Positions 1 to 5,860 of a stretch of DNA of 9,640 bases are shown here, in pieces. The stretch is from assembly GCA_910587875.1 (NCBI GenBank), contig CAJUOD010000106.1, positions 1 through 9,640 on the forward strand. Reading direction: 5' to 3'. A model generated the notes under the pieces. The model searched no databases and was not told the DNA's origin. It saw only the letters and a list, made by a program, of their open reading frames with translations. The translations under genes and the position numbers were made by a program. This DNA comes from an uncultured Oscillibacter sp. (GTDB lineage Bacteria > Bacillota > Clostridia > Oscillospirales > Oscillospiraceae). Positions within the stretch are counted from its first letter, which is position 1; every line of letters starts with the position of its first letter.

Positions 1-40
1 CGAGATCTACACTCTTTCCTACACGACGCTCTTCCGATCT
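1..40 (+). other. Illumina adapter remnant (not biological)
   Basis: These bases match the 3' part of the Illumina TruSeq universal (P5) adapter, including its hallmark end ACGCTCTTCCGATCT, with one C missing from the CCC run in the middle. They are library sequence left on the contig end, not organismal DNA. Genomic sequence begins at 41. Confidence 0.97.
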
Positions 41-113
41 TCCTCTGCTCAATCAATTTCCTTTCCTCGTCTGTAACTTTGAAATAGATACCACTGGTTT
101 TTTCTTTCGCCAT
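41..113 (-). CDS. N-terminal fragment of a small mobilisation (MobC/ribbon-helix-helix-like) protein
   Basis: Only the first 24 codons are present, because the gene runs into the adapter at 40. The peptide starts MAKEKTSGIYFKVTDEERKL. A short basic start, a beta-strand-like segment (GIYFKVT) and then a charged helix (DEERKLIEQ) is the usual start of relaxosome accessory proteins of the MobC/ribbon-helix-helix type found next to relaxase genes on Firmicute plasmids and ICEs; that assignment is by resemblance. The ATG has a strong AAGGGGG ribosome binding site lying in the 8-nt gap after the upstream HTH gene, so the two are co-transcribed. It could also be another small DNA-binding protein. 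Confidence 0.55.
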
Positions 114-121
114 AGTCCCCC

Positions 122-331
122 TTATCGCCGCTTCTGCCATACAAGGTCATAGCCGAGAGCATCAGCCAGTTCCACGGCCTCCTTGTAGCGCAGGGATTCA
201 CGGCGCAGCTTGTCGGAGAGGTTCGGAACGCTGGGACTCCATCCGTACTGCTCGGCCAGCTTTTCCACTAACTCGCTCATGGTGAAGCCCTCCCGGACAA
301 TATAGGCTTTGATTTCGTTCCTGATATTCAT
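122..331 (-). CDS. Small helix-turn-helix DNA-binding protein (69 aa)
   Basis: The 69-residue protein starts MNIRNEIKAYIVREGFTM and ends LGYDLVWQKRR. It is predicted all-helical: an N-terminal helix, a segment reading MSELVEKLAEQYGW, then SVPNLSDKLRRESLRYKEAVELADAL, which fits a compact HTH (Cro/XRE-like) fold with NLSDKL as the likely recognition-helix region. Small proteins of this type are common in Clostridia and their mobile elements, and a role as a regulator is inferred. I chose ATG at 331 over longer in-frame starts because an AAGGAG site lies 9 nt upstream and the sequence before it does not look like protein. It is the first gene of a minus-strand operon with the mobilisation-like fragment downstream. 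Its true upstream region may be disrupted by the junction near 465. Confidence 0.75.
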   Translation of the reverse strand: MNIRNEIKAYIVREGFTMSELVEKLAEQYGWSPSVPNLSDKLRRESLRYKEAVELADALGYDLVWQKRR

Positions 332-464
332 AAAAAGTGTACTCCTTTTCAAAATTGTGTTCGCCCTCCGGCGTAGAAATAGAAAACGCTCCCAACAAAC
401 AGGGCAGGCCGTCCACCATGCCCAGGTCGTAAGAGCGCACATCGGATTTCAGTGTTTAGCGTGA

Positions 465-1934
465 AGTCATGTCCTGGATGGGACCCCGCAGAGCATCCTC
501 ATCAAGGAGGGAACCGAAGGCCAGCAGCTCACCTTCTACAACAAGCGGGTGGGCGGCTTGGAGCTCATCAAGGTCAGCGAGAGCGACCGCACGAAACGCA
601 TCCCCAATGTGAAGTTTGAAATTCGCAAGATGGACGGCGCTCTGGTGGAGACCGTCACCACCGATTCCACGGGCCGGGTCCATGTTGACGTGGACGCCGG
701 GGATTATTATGCCGTCGAGATTGAGGCCGGAAAGGGCTTCAAAATCGACGAGACCCCGCAGTATTTCACCGTCCGGGACAGCGAATGCACCACCTTGACG
801 GTGACCAACAAGGCCCTCTCGGGCATCCAGATCCACAAGATCGACAGTGTCACGAAGAAGGGAATTTACGGGGTCACCTTCCTTCTCTACGACAGCACCA
901 ACACCCCTGTGGGCCAGTACACCTCCGACAACCAGGGATATGTGTACATCGAGGGCATTACCACGGCAGGCCGCTACTACCTGAAGGAACTGGCCAATGA
1001 GGGCTATCTGGTGGACACCCAAATGAAGACCGTCTACGTCAAGCCCGGCGAAGTGACCCTCGTCGAGTGGGAGAACACCGCCATCACAGGACAAATCCAG
1101 ATCACCAAGACCTCCGAGGACTACAACTCCATGAACGGCTGGCCCGCCGGAACGCCCATCCCCGGCACCGTCTTTGAGATCTACGACAAGGCCAACAACC
1201 TGGTGGACACCATCCGCTCGGACAAGAACGGCCTCGCCAGCTCCCGCCCCCTGCCCCTGGGCCGCTATAAGGTCGTGGAATCCCAGAGCGCCGAGTTCTA
1301 CGGCCTGGACAAGACGCCCATAGAGGCGGAGATTGAGTTCTCCGGCCAGATCGTGCGCCTCGCCATGACCAACAAGGCCCTGTACACCAACGTCTCCATT
1401 AACAAGCGGGGCTACGCCCAGGTCATGCCCGGCCAGGCCATCCGCTATGACTTCTCCGGAATTGCCAACAACTCCACCACCGCTCTCTCCTCCTTCTACT
1501 GGAGAGATACCCTCCCCGCCGCCCTGCGTCTGGACAAGATCGTCACCGGCACCTACAACGTCCAGGGAAATTACAAGATCGTCTACAAGACGAATCTCAG
1601 TGGGGAGACTTACCGGGTCATCGCGGACAACCTGAGCACCTCCAGGAACTCCGTCGTGGCGGCTTCTCCCGCAGCCCTGGGCCTGGCCTCCGGCGAGTAT
1701 GTGACGGAGGTCATGTTCACCTTTGGCGTCGTGCCCTCCAACTTCCGGCAGGTAGAGTCTCCCCAGCTCCACTGCAATGTCGTCTCCTGGCTCAAGGGCG
1801 GCGCTCAGTTCGTCAACCAGGCGGATGTGGGCGGCGTTCACAATGAACAGTGGATCATGGCCACCGACCGCTGGGTCACCACGGTATACAAGCCCGTGAA
1901 GCCCTCCAAGCCCCTGCCCCGCACCGGATACTGA
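465..1934 (+). CDS. SpaA-like surface protein with Cna_B repeats and terminal LPRTGY, 5'-truncated
   Basis: This is the C-terminal part of a secreted or cell-wall adhesin-type protein. The frame is open from 465, just after a TGA at 462-464; the first usable start codon is GTG at 549, but protein-like sequence already begins at VLDGTPQSILIKEG (about 471), the end of a further Cna_B domain, so the real N-terminus is missing. Counting from 549, three Cna_B domains span about residues 3-90, 91-178 and 180-277. Each has a Lys in its first strand (K8, K97, K187) and a Glu late in the domain (E57, E147, E244), the pattern for intramolecular isopeptide bonds. A C-terminal beta-rich domain (about 278-445) follows. 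The protein ends KPLPRTGY with no membrane helix or basic tail after the sortase-type motif. SpaA-like proteins are common in Clostridial ICEs near transfer genes; a role in cell contact is inferred. Confidence 0.85.
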   Translation, partial: SHVLDGTPQSILIKEGTEGQQLTFYNKRVGGLELIKVSESDRTKRIPNVKFEIRKMDGALVETVTTDSTGRVHVDVDAGDYYAVEIEAGKGFKIDETPQYFTVRDSECTTLTVTNKALSGIQIHKIDSVTKKGIYGVTFLLYDSTNTPVGQYTSDNQGYVYIEGITTAGRYYLKELANEGYLVDTQMKTVYVKPGEVTLVEWENTAITGQIQITKTSEDYNSMNGWPAGTPIPGTVFEIYDKANNLVDTIRSDKNGLASSRPLPLGRYKVVESQSAEFYGLDKTPIEAEIEFSGQIVRLAMTNKALYTNVSINKRGYAQVMPGQAIRYDFSGIANNSTTALSSFYWRDTLPAALRLDKIVTGTYNVQGNYKIVYKTNLSGETYRVIADNLSTSRNSVVAASPAALGLASGEYVTEVMFTFGVVPSNFRQVESPQLHCNVVSWLKGGAQFVNQADVGGVHNEQWIMATDRWVTTVYKPVKPSKPLPRTGY

Positions 1935-1945
1935 GCAATCGCGGA

Positions 1946-1980
1946 AAGGGCCGTCCATCCAGGACGGCCCTTCTCTTGCT
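1946..1980 (+). terminator. Rho-independent terminator after the SpaA-like gene
   Basis: A perfect 11-bp stem (AAGGGCCGTCC with GGACGGCCCTT) closes a 5-nt loop, followed by a T-rich stretch interrupted by C and G (CTCTTGCTATTTG). It sits 11 nt after the stop codon. The tract is imperfect, so some read-through into the next gene is plausible. Confidence 0.75.
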
Positions 1981-2007
1981 ATTTGATTTTTAAGGTGGAA
2001 CCTCAAT

Positions 2008-2349
2008 ATGAAACCCAAGAAACTGATCCGACTTCTGCTGACCGCCGCGATGGTGTGCGCCGTCTGCTGCACCACCGCCCTCGCCGCCGGAGGCAGCGGC
2101 GACGTCTCCGGCGCCATCCAGCAGACTTGGACCGCCGCTTCCGGGCAGGTCAAGACCGTGGTGGACACCGTGGTCTTCCCGGCCCTGGACATGATCCTCG
2201 CCATCGCCTTCTTTATCAAGGTGGGCAGCGCCTACTTCGATTACCGCCAGCGTGGCCAGTTCGAGTGGACCCCGCCCGTCATCCTTCTGGTCTGCCTCAT
2301 TTTCTGCCTCACCGCCCCCTCTTATATTTGGGGCATTATCGGGATGTGA
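2008..2349 (+). CDS. DUF3852-like small membrane protein of ICE transfer region (VirB2-like topology)
   Basis: The 113-aa protein has a signal peptide (MKPKKLIRLLLTAAM..., likely cleaved after ALA at residue 27), a short polar stretch (28-50), a first membrane helix (about 51-71), a cytoplasm-like loop DYRQRGQFEW, and a second membrane helix (about 89-105). I recognise the pattern as the DUF3852 family found in Tn1549/CTn-type ICEs. A signal peptide plus two helices separated by a short basic loop is also the layout of VirB2/TrbC pilin subunits, so a role as a minor pilin or channel component is inferred, not shown. ATG 2008 is preceded by AAGGTGG at 9 nt. The next gene starts 11 nt after its stop, so both are in one operon. 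Confidence 0.75.
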   Translation: MKPKKLIRLLLTAAMVCAVCCTTALAAGGSGDVSGAIQQTWTAASGQVKTVVDTVVFPALDMILAIAFFIKVGSAYFDYRQRGQFEWTPPVILLVCLIFCLTAPSYIWGIIGM

Positions 2350-2360
2350 GGTGGCTTCAA

Positions 2361-2891
2361 GTGGAACACAGCAAAACAGACCGATTCATCTCACCGCTCT
2401 GGGTAACCATATGGGAGAATGGCATTGAGGGAGGCCCCGAATGCCTCTATGAATACGCGGCAGAATACGAGCCCTGTATCCGCCGCGCCCTGCGGGAGTT
2501 TCTTTTCCAAAATTTCCAGAACGACGATCTTATGCCGCGCCTCTCCCTGCCGGATGAACCCGAAATGGAGGCGGCGCTCCGCGCCAAGGTCCATACCGCC
2601 CGCCTGAGTACCTGCACCAGTGAGGACCGACTGTATGCCGCCGTAGAACTGGAGCTTTCCTCCAGCCTGACGCCTGAAGAGCAAACCTCGTTTGAGGAAG
2701 CGCTGGAAAGACAGTACAACGGCGTCTTTGGCGAGGAGGTTGAACTCCTGAAAATCTTTACGGAACAGGGAGTGGAACTCTGCGCCAGGCTCTGTCACGA
2801 CGGCCTGGAATTTTTCTATCAGGAGGAGGCGGAATTCCGGCAGGCCGGGCCGGAGGCCCCCTCCCAGCAGACAGGGCAAATCATGTCATAG
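2361..2891 (+). CDS. Hypothetical acidic protein, 176 aa
   Basis: Not recognised. The start is taken as GTG 2361 (VEHSKTDRFISPLWVTIWE), because a GAGGTGG site lies 6 nt upstream and the longer open frame to 1983 only overlaps the upstream membrane-protein gene. The protein is soluble, acidic and mostly helical. It has an aromatic N-terminal segment (SPLWVTIWENGIEGG), two helical blocks rich in E and L (about residues 30-60 and 95-150), and a polar tail ending QTGQIMS. There is no signal peptide or membrane helix. It lies between the DUF3852-like gene and another unknown gene (12 nt downstream), so it belongs to the same ICE operon. An accessory cytoplasmic role is all that can be inferred. 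Confidence 0.65.
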   Translation: MEHSKTDRFISPLWVTIWENGIEGGPECLYEYAAEYEPCIRRALREFLFQNFQNDDLMPRLSLPDEPEMEAALRAKVHTARLSTCTSEDRLYAAVELELSSSLTPEEQTSFEEALERQYNGVFGEEVELLKIFTEQGVELCARLCHDGLEFFYQEEAEFRQAGPEAPSQQTGQIMS

Positions 2892-2903
2892 GAGGAGCTC
2901 AAA

Positions 2904-3635
2904 ATGCCGGTATTAACAGAAGAACAGGCCAAATCAAATCCTATCCTCAAGCTGGCGGCGGAGCTCCGGCAGCGTACCTATGGGATGTGCGACGTTGGAA
3001 TCGGTCCCTGGGGCTACGGCGTCAATACGCTCCCGCTGACAAAGGTGGGTACTGTCGTCTGTATGGACCCCGATCCCTATGGGGAGACGCCCTTGCCCCC
3101 GGAGGTCAAGGAATATACCGTGACCCTCCGGCCCATATGCGTCGAACAGGACGGCGTTCGGGGAGACAATGCCATCCGTGAAGAAGAGCTCCAGCGGCTT
3201 TGCGCGGACCCGGACGTCATGACCCGGCTGGTGGCGAACGCCCTGCGGGAGATGTCCGCTGTCCCTGTCACCGTTTCAAAGCAAGAGGATATCGACGCCT
3301 TTGACGCTCTCTACGAGGCGGATCAGCGTCATACGGAACGGCTTACCGGGGATGAAGCCCGGCGGCTGGAGGAGCTTCGGTGGTATGAGACAAAAACGCC
3401 GGAGGAGATTGTGGATTTCCAGCTGAGCGTCGAAAAACTCTGTATGACCATGGAACGGTTCCGGGAGGCGGCGGAATCCGTCTTCCATCACCCGGTCACG
3501 GCGGAAACCCTGGATGACTGCCGGATGGAACTGCTGCAGGAGCGCAGGATCATGCTGGCGGTTTCCGACTGCAAAGCGCATGAGGATGCCGACCAGTCAG
3601 AATCTCCGCAGTCCTTCGGCCCGGTACTCGGATGA
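2904..3635 (+). CDS. Hypothetical protein, 243 aa
   Basis: Not recognised. ATG 2904 has a strong AGGAGGA ribosome binding site overlapping the end of the preceding gene. The N-terminal half (1-100) is mixed, with a Gly-rich motif GIGPWGYGVNTLPL near residue 32 and a beta-like segment KEYTVTLRPICVEQDG. The second half is charged and helical, with REEELQRLC, DEARRLEELRWYETKTPEE and a final helix CRMELLQERRIMLAVSDC. There are no membrane segments, signal peptide or clear metal or nucleotide sites. It lies in a run of three unknown soluble genes between the DUF3852-like and TrbL-like membrane genes, so it is probably ICE accessory content. Confidence 0.7.
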   Translation: MPVLTEEQAKSNPILKLAAELRQRTYGMCDVGIGPWGYGVNTLPLTKVGTVVCMDPDPYGETPLPPEVKEYTVTLRPICVEQDGVRGDNAIREEELQRLCADPDVMTRLVANALREMSAVPVTVSKQEDIDAFDALYEADQRHTERLTGDEARRLEELRWYETKTPEEIVDFQLSVEKLCMTMERFREAAESVFHHPVTAETLDDCRMELLQERRIMLAVSDCKAHEDADQSESPQSFGPVLG

Positions 3636-3644
3636 GCAAGAGCT

Positions 3645-4016
3645 ATGGGTAATTATAAGGAAGACCTGCTGGGCGCTCTGCGCCGTCATTCGCTGGAGGC
3701 CGTATGCCTGGGCGGAGGATATTACCTCCGCCTGGGCGGCGCACTTCTGGCAAAGGCCGCCTTCACGCACAGCGGAGGCTATGCCGACGGGCTGCGGCTG
3801 ACCGTCATAAACCGATCTTCCGGGCCTGTCGACTCCGTGACAATCCATTTTTGGGAACTCCCGAAAACTGTGGAAAACGGTTCCCACAGTCACGAAGATG
3901 ACGCGTTCCTGCGCGTCCAGCGCCCCATGCCGGACATGAACGCTCTGACGGAAAAAGCACTGGAATACCTGGAGCTTTTTCGAGAGCCGGGCGGTTCTCA
4001 GGCGGCAAGTATGTAG
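3645..4016 (+). CDS. Hypothetical protein, 123 aa
   Basis: Not recognised. The start MGNYKEDLLGALRRHSLEAV at 3645 lies 9 nt after the stop of the upstream gene with only a weak purine-rich site (GAGCAAGAG) before it; an ATG at 3632 that overlaps the upstream stop leads only to a 6-codon peptide. The first half has alternating hydrophobic beta-like strands (AVCLGGGYYLRLGG, AKAAFTHSGGY, GLRLTVINRS, SVTIHFWEL); the second half has a polar His/Asp/Glu-rich loop (NGSHSHEDD) and a C-terminal helix ALTEKALEYLELF. It is a compact soluble alpha/beta protein, the last of the segment before a terminator. Confidence 0.65.
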   Translation: MGNYKEDLLGALRRHSLEAVCLGGGYYLRLGGALLAKAAFTHSGGYADGLRLTVINRSSGPVDSVTIHFWELPKTVENGSHSHEDDAFLRVQRPMPDMNALTEKALEYLELFREPGGSQAASM

Positions 4017-4043
4017 GAACCACACCAAACAACTGTAAACGGG

Positions 4044-4080
4044 CAGGCGCATCGCGGCACCGCGGCGCCTGTTTCTTTTT
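4044..4080 (+). terminator. Rho-independent terminator upstream of the TrbL-like gene
   Basis: Stem CAGGCGC (4044-4050) pairs with GCGCCTG (4065-4071); inside it CGCG can pair with CGCG. The run GTTTCTTTTT follows directly. It closes the hypothetical-gene operon. Only about 24-32 nt separate it from the next gene's start, so the TrbL-like gene needs read-through or a very short promoter. Confidence 0.8.
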
Positions 4081-4098
4081 GCCTAAAATTCAATAACC

Positions 4099-4115
4099 GG
4101 GAGGTGAAACACATT
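4099..4115 (+). promoter_or_regulatory. Ribosome binding site with a possible ATT start
   Basis: GGGAGG at 4099-4104 is a strong Shine-Dalgarno. It is too close to the in-frame GTG at 4104 (they share a base) to serve it, but lies 8 nt from an in-frame ATT at 4113. See the finding on the start codon of the TrbL-like gene. Confidence 0.5.
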
Positions 4116-5021
4116 TTTATCTGGGATTTTGTAGCGTCCACAGTCATGGATAACCTCATCGACTGGTTCTATAGCCAGGTGGTCGGTTTCCTCGGCAACT
4201 TCTTCGCGGAGATGGGGAATATGGGCGTGGAGCTTTTTGACCTGGAATGGGTCCAGGCCATCATCCTGTTTTTCTCCCAGCTGGCCTGGGCCCTGTTCGC
4301 CGTCAGCCTGGTGGTCTCGGCCTTCGAGTTCGGCATCGAATACTCCTCCGGCCGGGGAAACCTCCAGCAGACCGCCATCAACGCCCTCAAGGGTTTCATG
4401 GCCGCCGGGCTCTTTACTACCGTACCTGTGCGGCTCTACGCGCTGTCGGTCTCCTTGCAGGGGACCTTCGCCACAGGGCTCACCGGGTATGGAAACAGCA
4501 TCGGTACTGTGGGAGAGGCCATCATTGCGGACCTCCAGGGCGTGGACAGCCTGGCGGATATGGCCGGCCAGTCCCTGGGCTTTGGCCTGAGCGTCCTCAC
4601 CAGCCCCTTTATGCTGCTGTTCTGCATCATCCTCATGGCCTATGCCGTGATCAAGGTGTTTTTCAGCAACCTGAAGCGGGGCGGCATCCTGCTTATCCAG
4701 ATCGCCGTGGGGAGCCTCTATATGTTCAGCGTCCCCAGGGGCTACATCGACGGATTCGTCCAATGGATCAAGCAGGTGGTCGGCCTGTGCCTGACGGCCT
4801 TTTTGCAGTCCACCATTCTGGTGGCGGGGCTCATGGTCTTCAAGGACCACGCCCTGCTGGGCCTGGGGCTGATGCTCTCCGCCGGGGAGGTGCCCCGCAT
4901 CGCCGGGATCTTCGGCCTGGACACCACCACCCACGCCAATATCATGAGCGCGGTCTATACCGCCCAAACGGCAATCAATACCACACGGAGCATCGCTCAC
5001 GCGGTGGCTCCGAACTCATAA
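4104..5021 (+). CDS. TrbL/VirB6-like conjugal transfer membrane protein (CD1112-type)
   Basis: A polytopic inner-membrane protein of about 305 aa that should form part of the type IV secretion channel moving ICE DNA. By eye, hydrophobic segments lie at about residues 52-74, 95-115, 163-187, 192-209, 225-245 and 250-262. The conserved-looking stretch GVELFDLEWVQAI, then FEFGIEYSSGRG and ALKGFMAAGLFTTVPVRLYA, matches my memory of the VirB6/TrbL-like family of Clostridial ICEs. The C-terminus is soluble (AVYTAQTAINTTRSIAHA). The start is uncertain: GTG 4104 overlaps the Shine-Dalgarno, ATT 4113 is well placed, and ATG 4147 lacks a ribosome site. The methyltransferase gene begins 14 nt after the stop with its own AGGAGGGG, so the two genes are co-expressed. 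Confidence 0.85.
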   Translation: MKHIFIWDFVASTVMDNLIDWFYSQVVGFLGNFFAEMGNMGVELFDLEWVQAIILFFSQLAWALFAVSLVVSAFEFGIEYSSGRGNLQQTAINALKGFMAAGLFTTVPVRLYALSVSLQGTFATGLTGYGNSIGTVGEAIIADLQGVDSLADMAGQSLGFGLSVLTSPFMLLFCIILMAYAVIKVFFSNLKRGGILLIQIAVGSLYMFSVPRGYIDGFVQWIKQVVGLCLTAFLQSTILVAGLMVFKDHALLGLGLMLSAGEVPRIAGIFGLDTTTHANIMSAVYTAQTAINTTRSIAHAVAPNS

Positions 5022-5035
5022 CAGGAGGGGAAGCC

Positions 5036-5860
5036 ATGCTGACCATGGGAAGCCTCTTCGATGGGATCGGCGGCTTTCCCCTCGCGGCGGTCAGGGCGGG
5101 GATCGAGCCCCTCTGGGCCAGCGAGATCGAAGCCTTTCCCATTGAGGTGACAAAATATCACTTCCCCAACATAATTCATGTGGGGGATATCACGAAGCTG
5201 GACGGGGCCAAGCTTCCTCCTGTAGACGTCGTCTGCGGCGGCTCACCGTGCCAGGATCTCAGTGTCGCAGGGACTAGGGCGGGTTTGACCGGCTCCCGCT
5301 CCGGCTTATTTATGGAGCAAATCCGAATCATCAAGGAGATGAGAGATGAAGACAAACGTCATGGATGGACAGGTGTCCATGTTCGCCCCCGATTCGCCGT
5401 GTGGGAGAATGTGCCGGGAAGCCTCTCCAGCGGGCGGGACCCGAAAACGGGGCGGAAAACACCGGGCTCGGACTTCCGGCAGGTCCTCGAGGCGTTCCTC
5501 CAGATTGAGGAACCAGAGCTTCATGTTATTAGACCTCCGCGCGGGCGCTGGAAATATGCTGGGGCCATATTGGGAGATCGATCCACAGTGGCTTGGGTGC
5601 GGTGGGACGCTCAATACCTCGGAGTGCCCCAAAGACGCCGCCGAATCTTCCTTGTCTGCGATTTTGCAGGAGGAAGTCCCATCCAAATACTATTTGACCA
5701 GGAAAGCATGTCTGGGTATCCTGCGCCGGGCAGGGGAGCGGAGGAAGGACCTGCCGTATCAGCTGGAATTGGCCCTGAAGGCCCAGGCGGGCTTGATCTC
5801 CCAGGAGGAATTCTCCGTATGCCCTCCGGCCGGCGGCGGGGCCCGGCAGAAACGTTCTGA
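5036..5860 (+). CDS. DNA cytosine-5 methyltransferase, catalytic part (motifs I-VIII)
   Basis: This 274-aa ORF holds the AdoMet-binding and catalytic half of a C5 DNA methyltransferase: motif I FDGIGGF (residues 8-14), motif IV GGSPCQDLS with catalytic Cys72, motif VI WENVPG (ENV 124-126) and motif VIII QRRRRIF (199-205). These bind AdoMet, attack cytosine C6 and position the base. Motifs IX and X, needed for a complete enzyme, are absent here and occur in the overlapping downstream ORF in another frame. After about residue 225 the sequence becomes Gly/Pro-rich and ends at 5860. ATG 5036 has AGGAGGGG 5 nt upstream. Methylases on ICEs usually protect entering DNA from restriction; no restriction endonuclease partner is seen here. 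Confidence 0.93.
   Translation: MLTMGSLFDGIGGFPLAAVRAGIEPLWASEIEAFPIEVTKYHFPNIIHVGDITKLDGAKLPPVDVVCGGSPCQDLSVAGTRAGLTGSRSGLFMEQIRIIKEMRDEDKRHGWTGVHVRPRFAVWENVPGSLSSGRDPKTGRKTPGSDFRQVLEAFLQIEEPELHVIRPPRGRWKYAGAILGDRSTVAWVRWDAQYLGVPQRRRRIFLVCDFAGGSPIQILFDQESMSGYPAPGRGAEEGPAVSAGIGPEGPGGLDLPGGILRMPSGRRRGPAETF
5333..5338 (+). promoter_or_regulatory. Internal ribosome binding site for the overlapping ORF
   Basis: AAGGAG lies 7 nt before the ATG at 5346, within the coding sequence of the methyltransferase catalytic ORF (where it encodes part of IKEM). Its strength and spacing equal those of ordinary gene starts in this window, so the second ORF should be translated on its own. Confidence 0.75.

Noticed and set aside
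456..2219. 587-aa open frame on the minus strand opposite the SpaA-like gene
   Set aside because: It is Gly/Val/Asp/His-rich without domains, has no ribosome site, spans two genes and a terminator, and arises from the GC-rich third positions of the plus-strand gene, whose Cna_B domains are clear.
2391..2879. 162-aa minus-strand open frame opposite the 176-aa hypothetical gene
   Set aside because: The plus-strand gene has a well-placed ribosome site and fits the operon spacing; the minus frame lacks both.
3597..4052. 151-aa minus-strand open frame opposite the 123-aa hypothetical gene
   Set aside because: It runs through the operon against its direction, has no ribosome site, and has an unlikely Cys/His/Arg-rich composition.
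4083..5000. 305-aa minus-strand open frame opposite the TrbL-like gene
   Set aside because: Its composition (many H, D, G, E) is the usual mirror of a hydrophobic GC-rich gene; no ribosome site or domain. The plus strand has membrane segments and family patterns.
4247..5035. Long upstream extension of the methyltransferase frame through the TrbL-like gene
   Set aside because: The extension is an Arg/Gly/Pro-rich shadow; the methylase proper starts at ATG 5036 with a strong ribosome site, just before motif I.
5346..5860. Reading the two-frame overlap as a simple frameshift pseudogene
   Set aside because: Both frames stay open for over 500 nt, both carry protein-like sequence, and the second has its own ribosome site and ATG, so decay or one indel is a poorer explanation than overprinting; an assembly indel cannot be wholly excluded.
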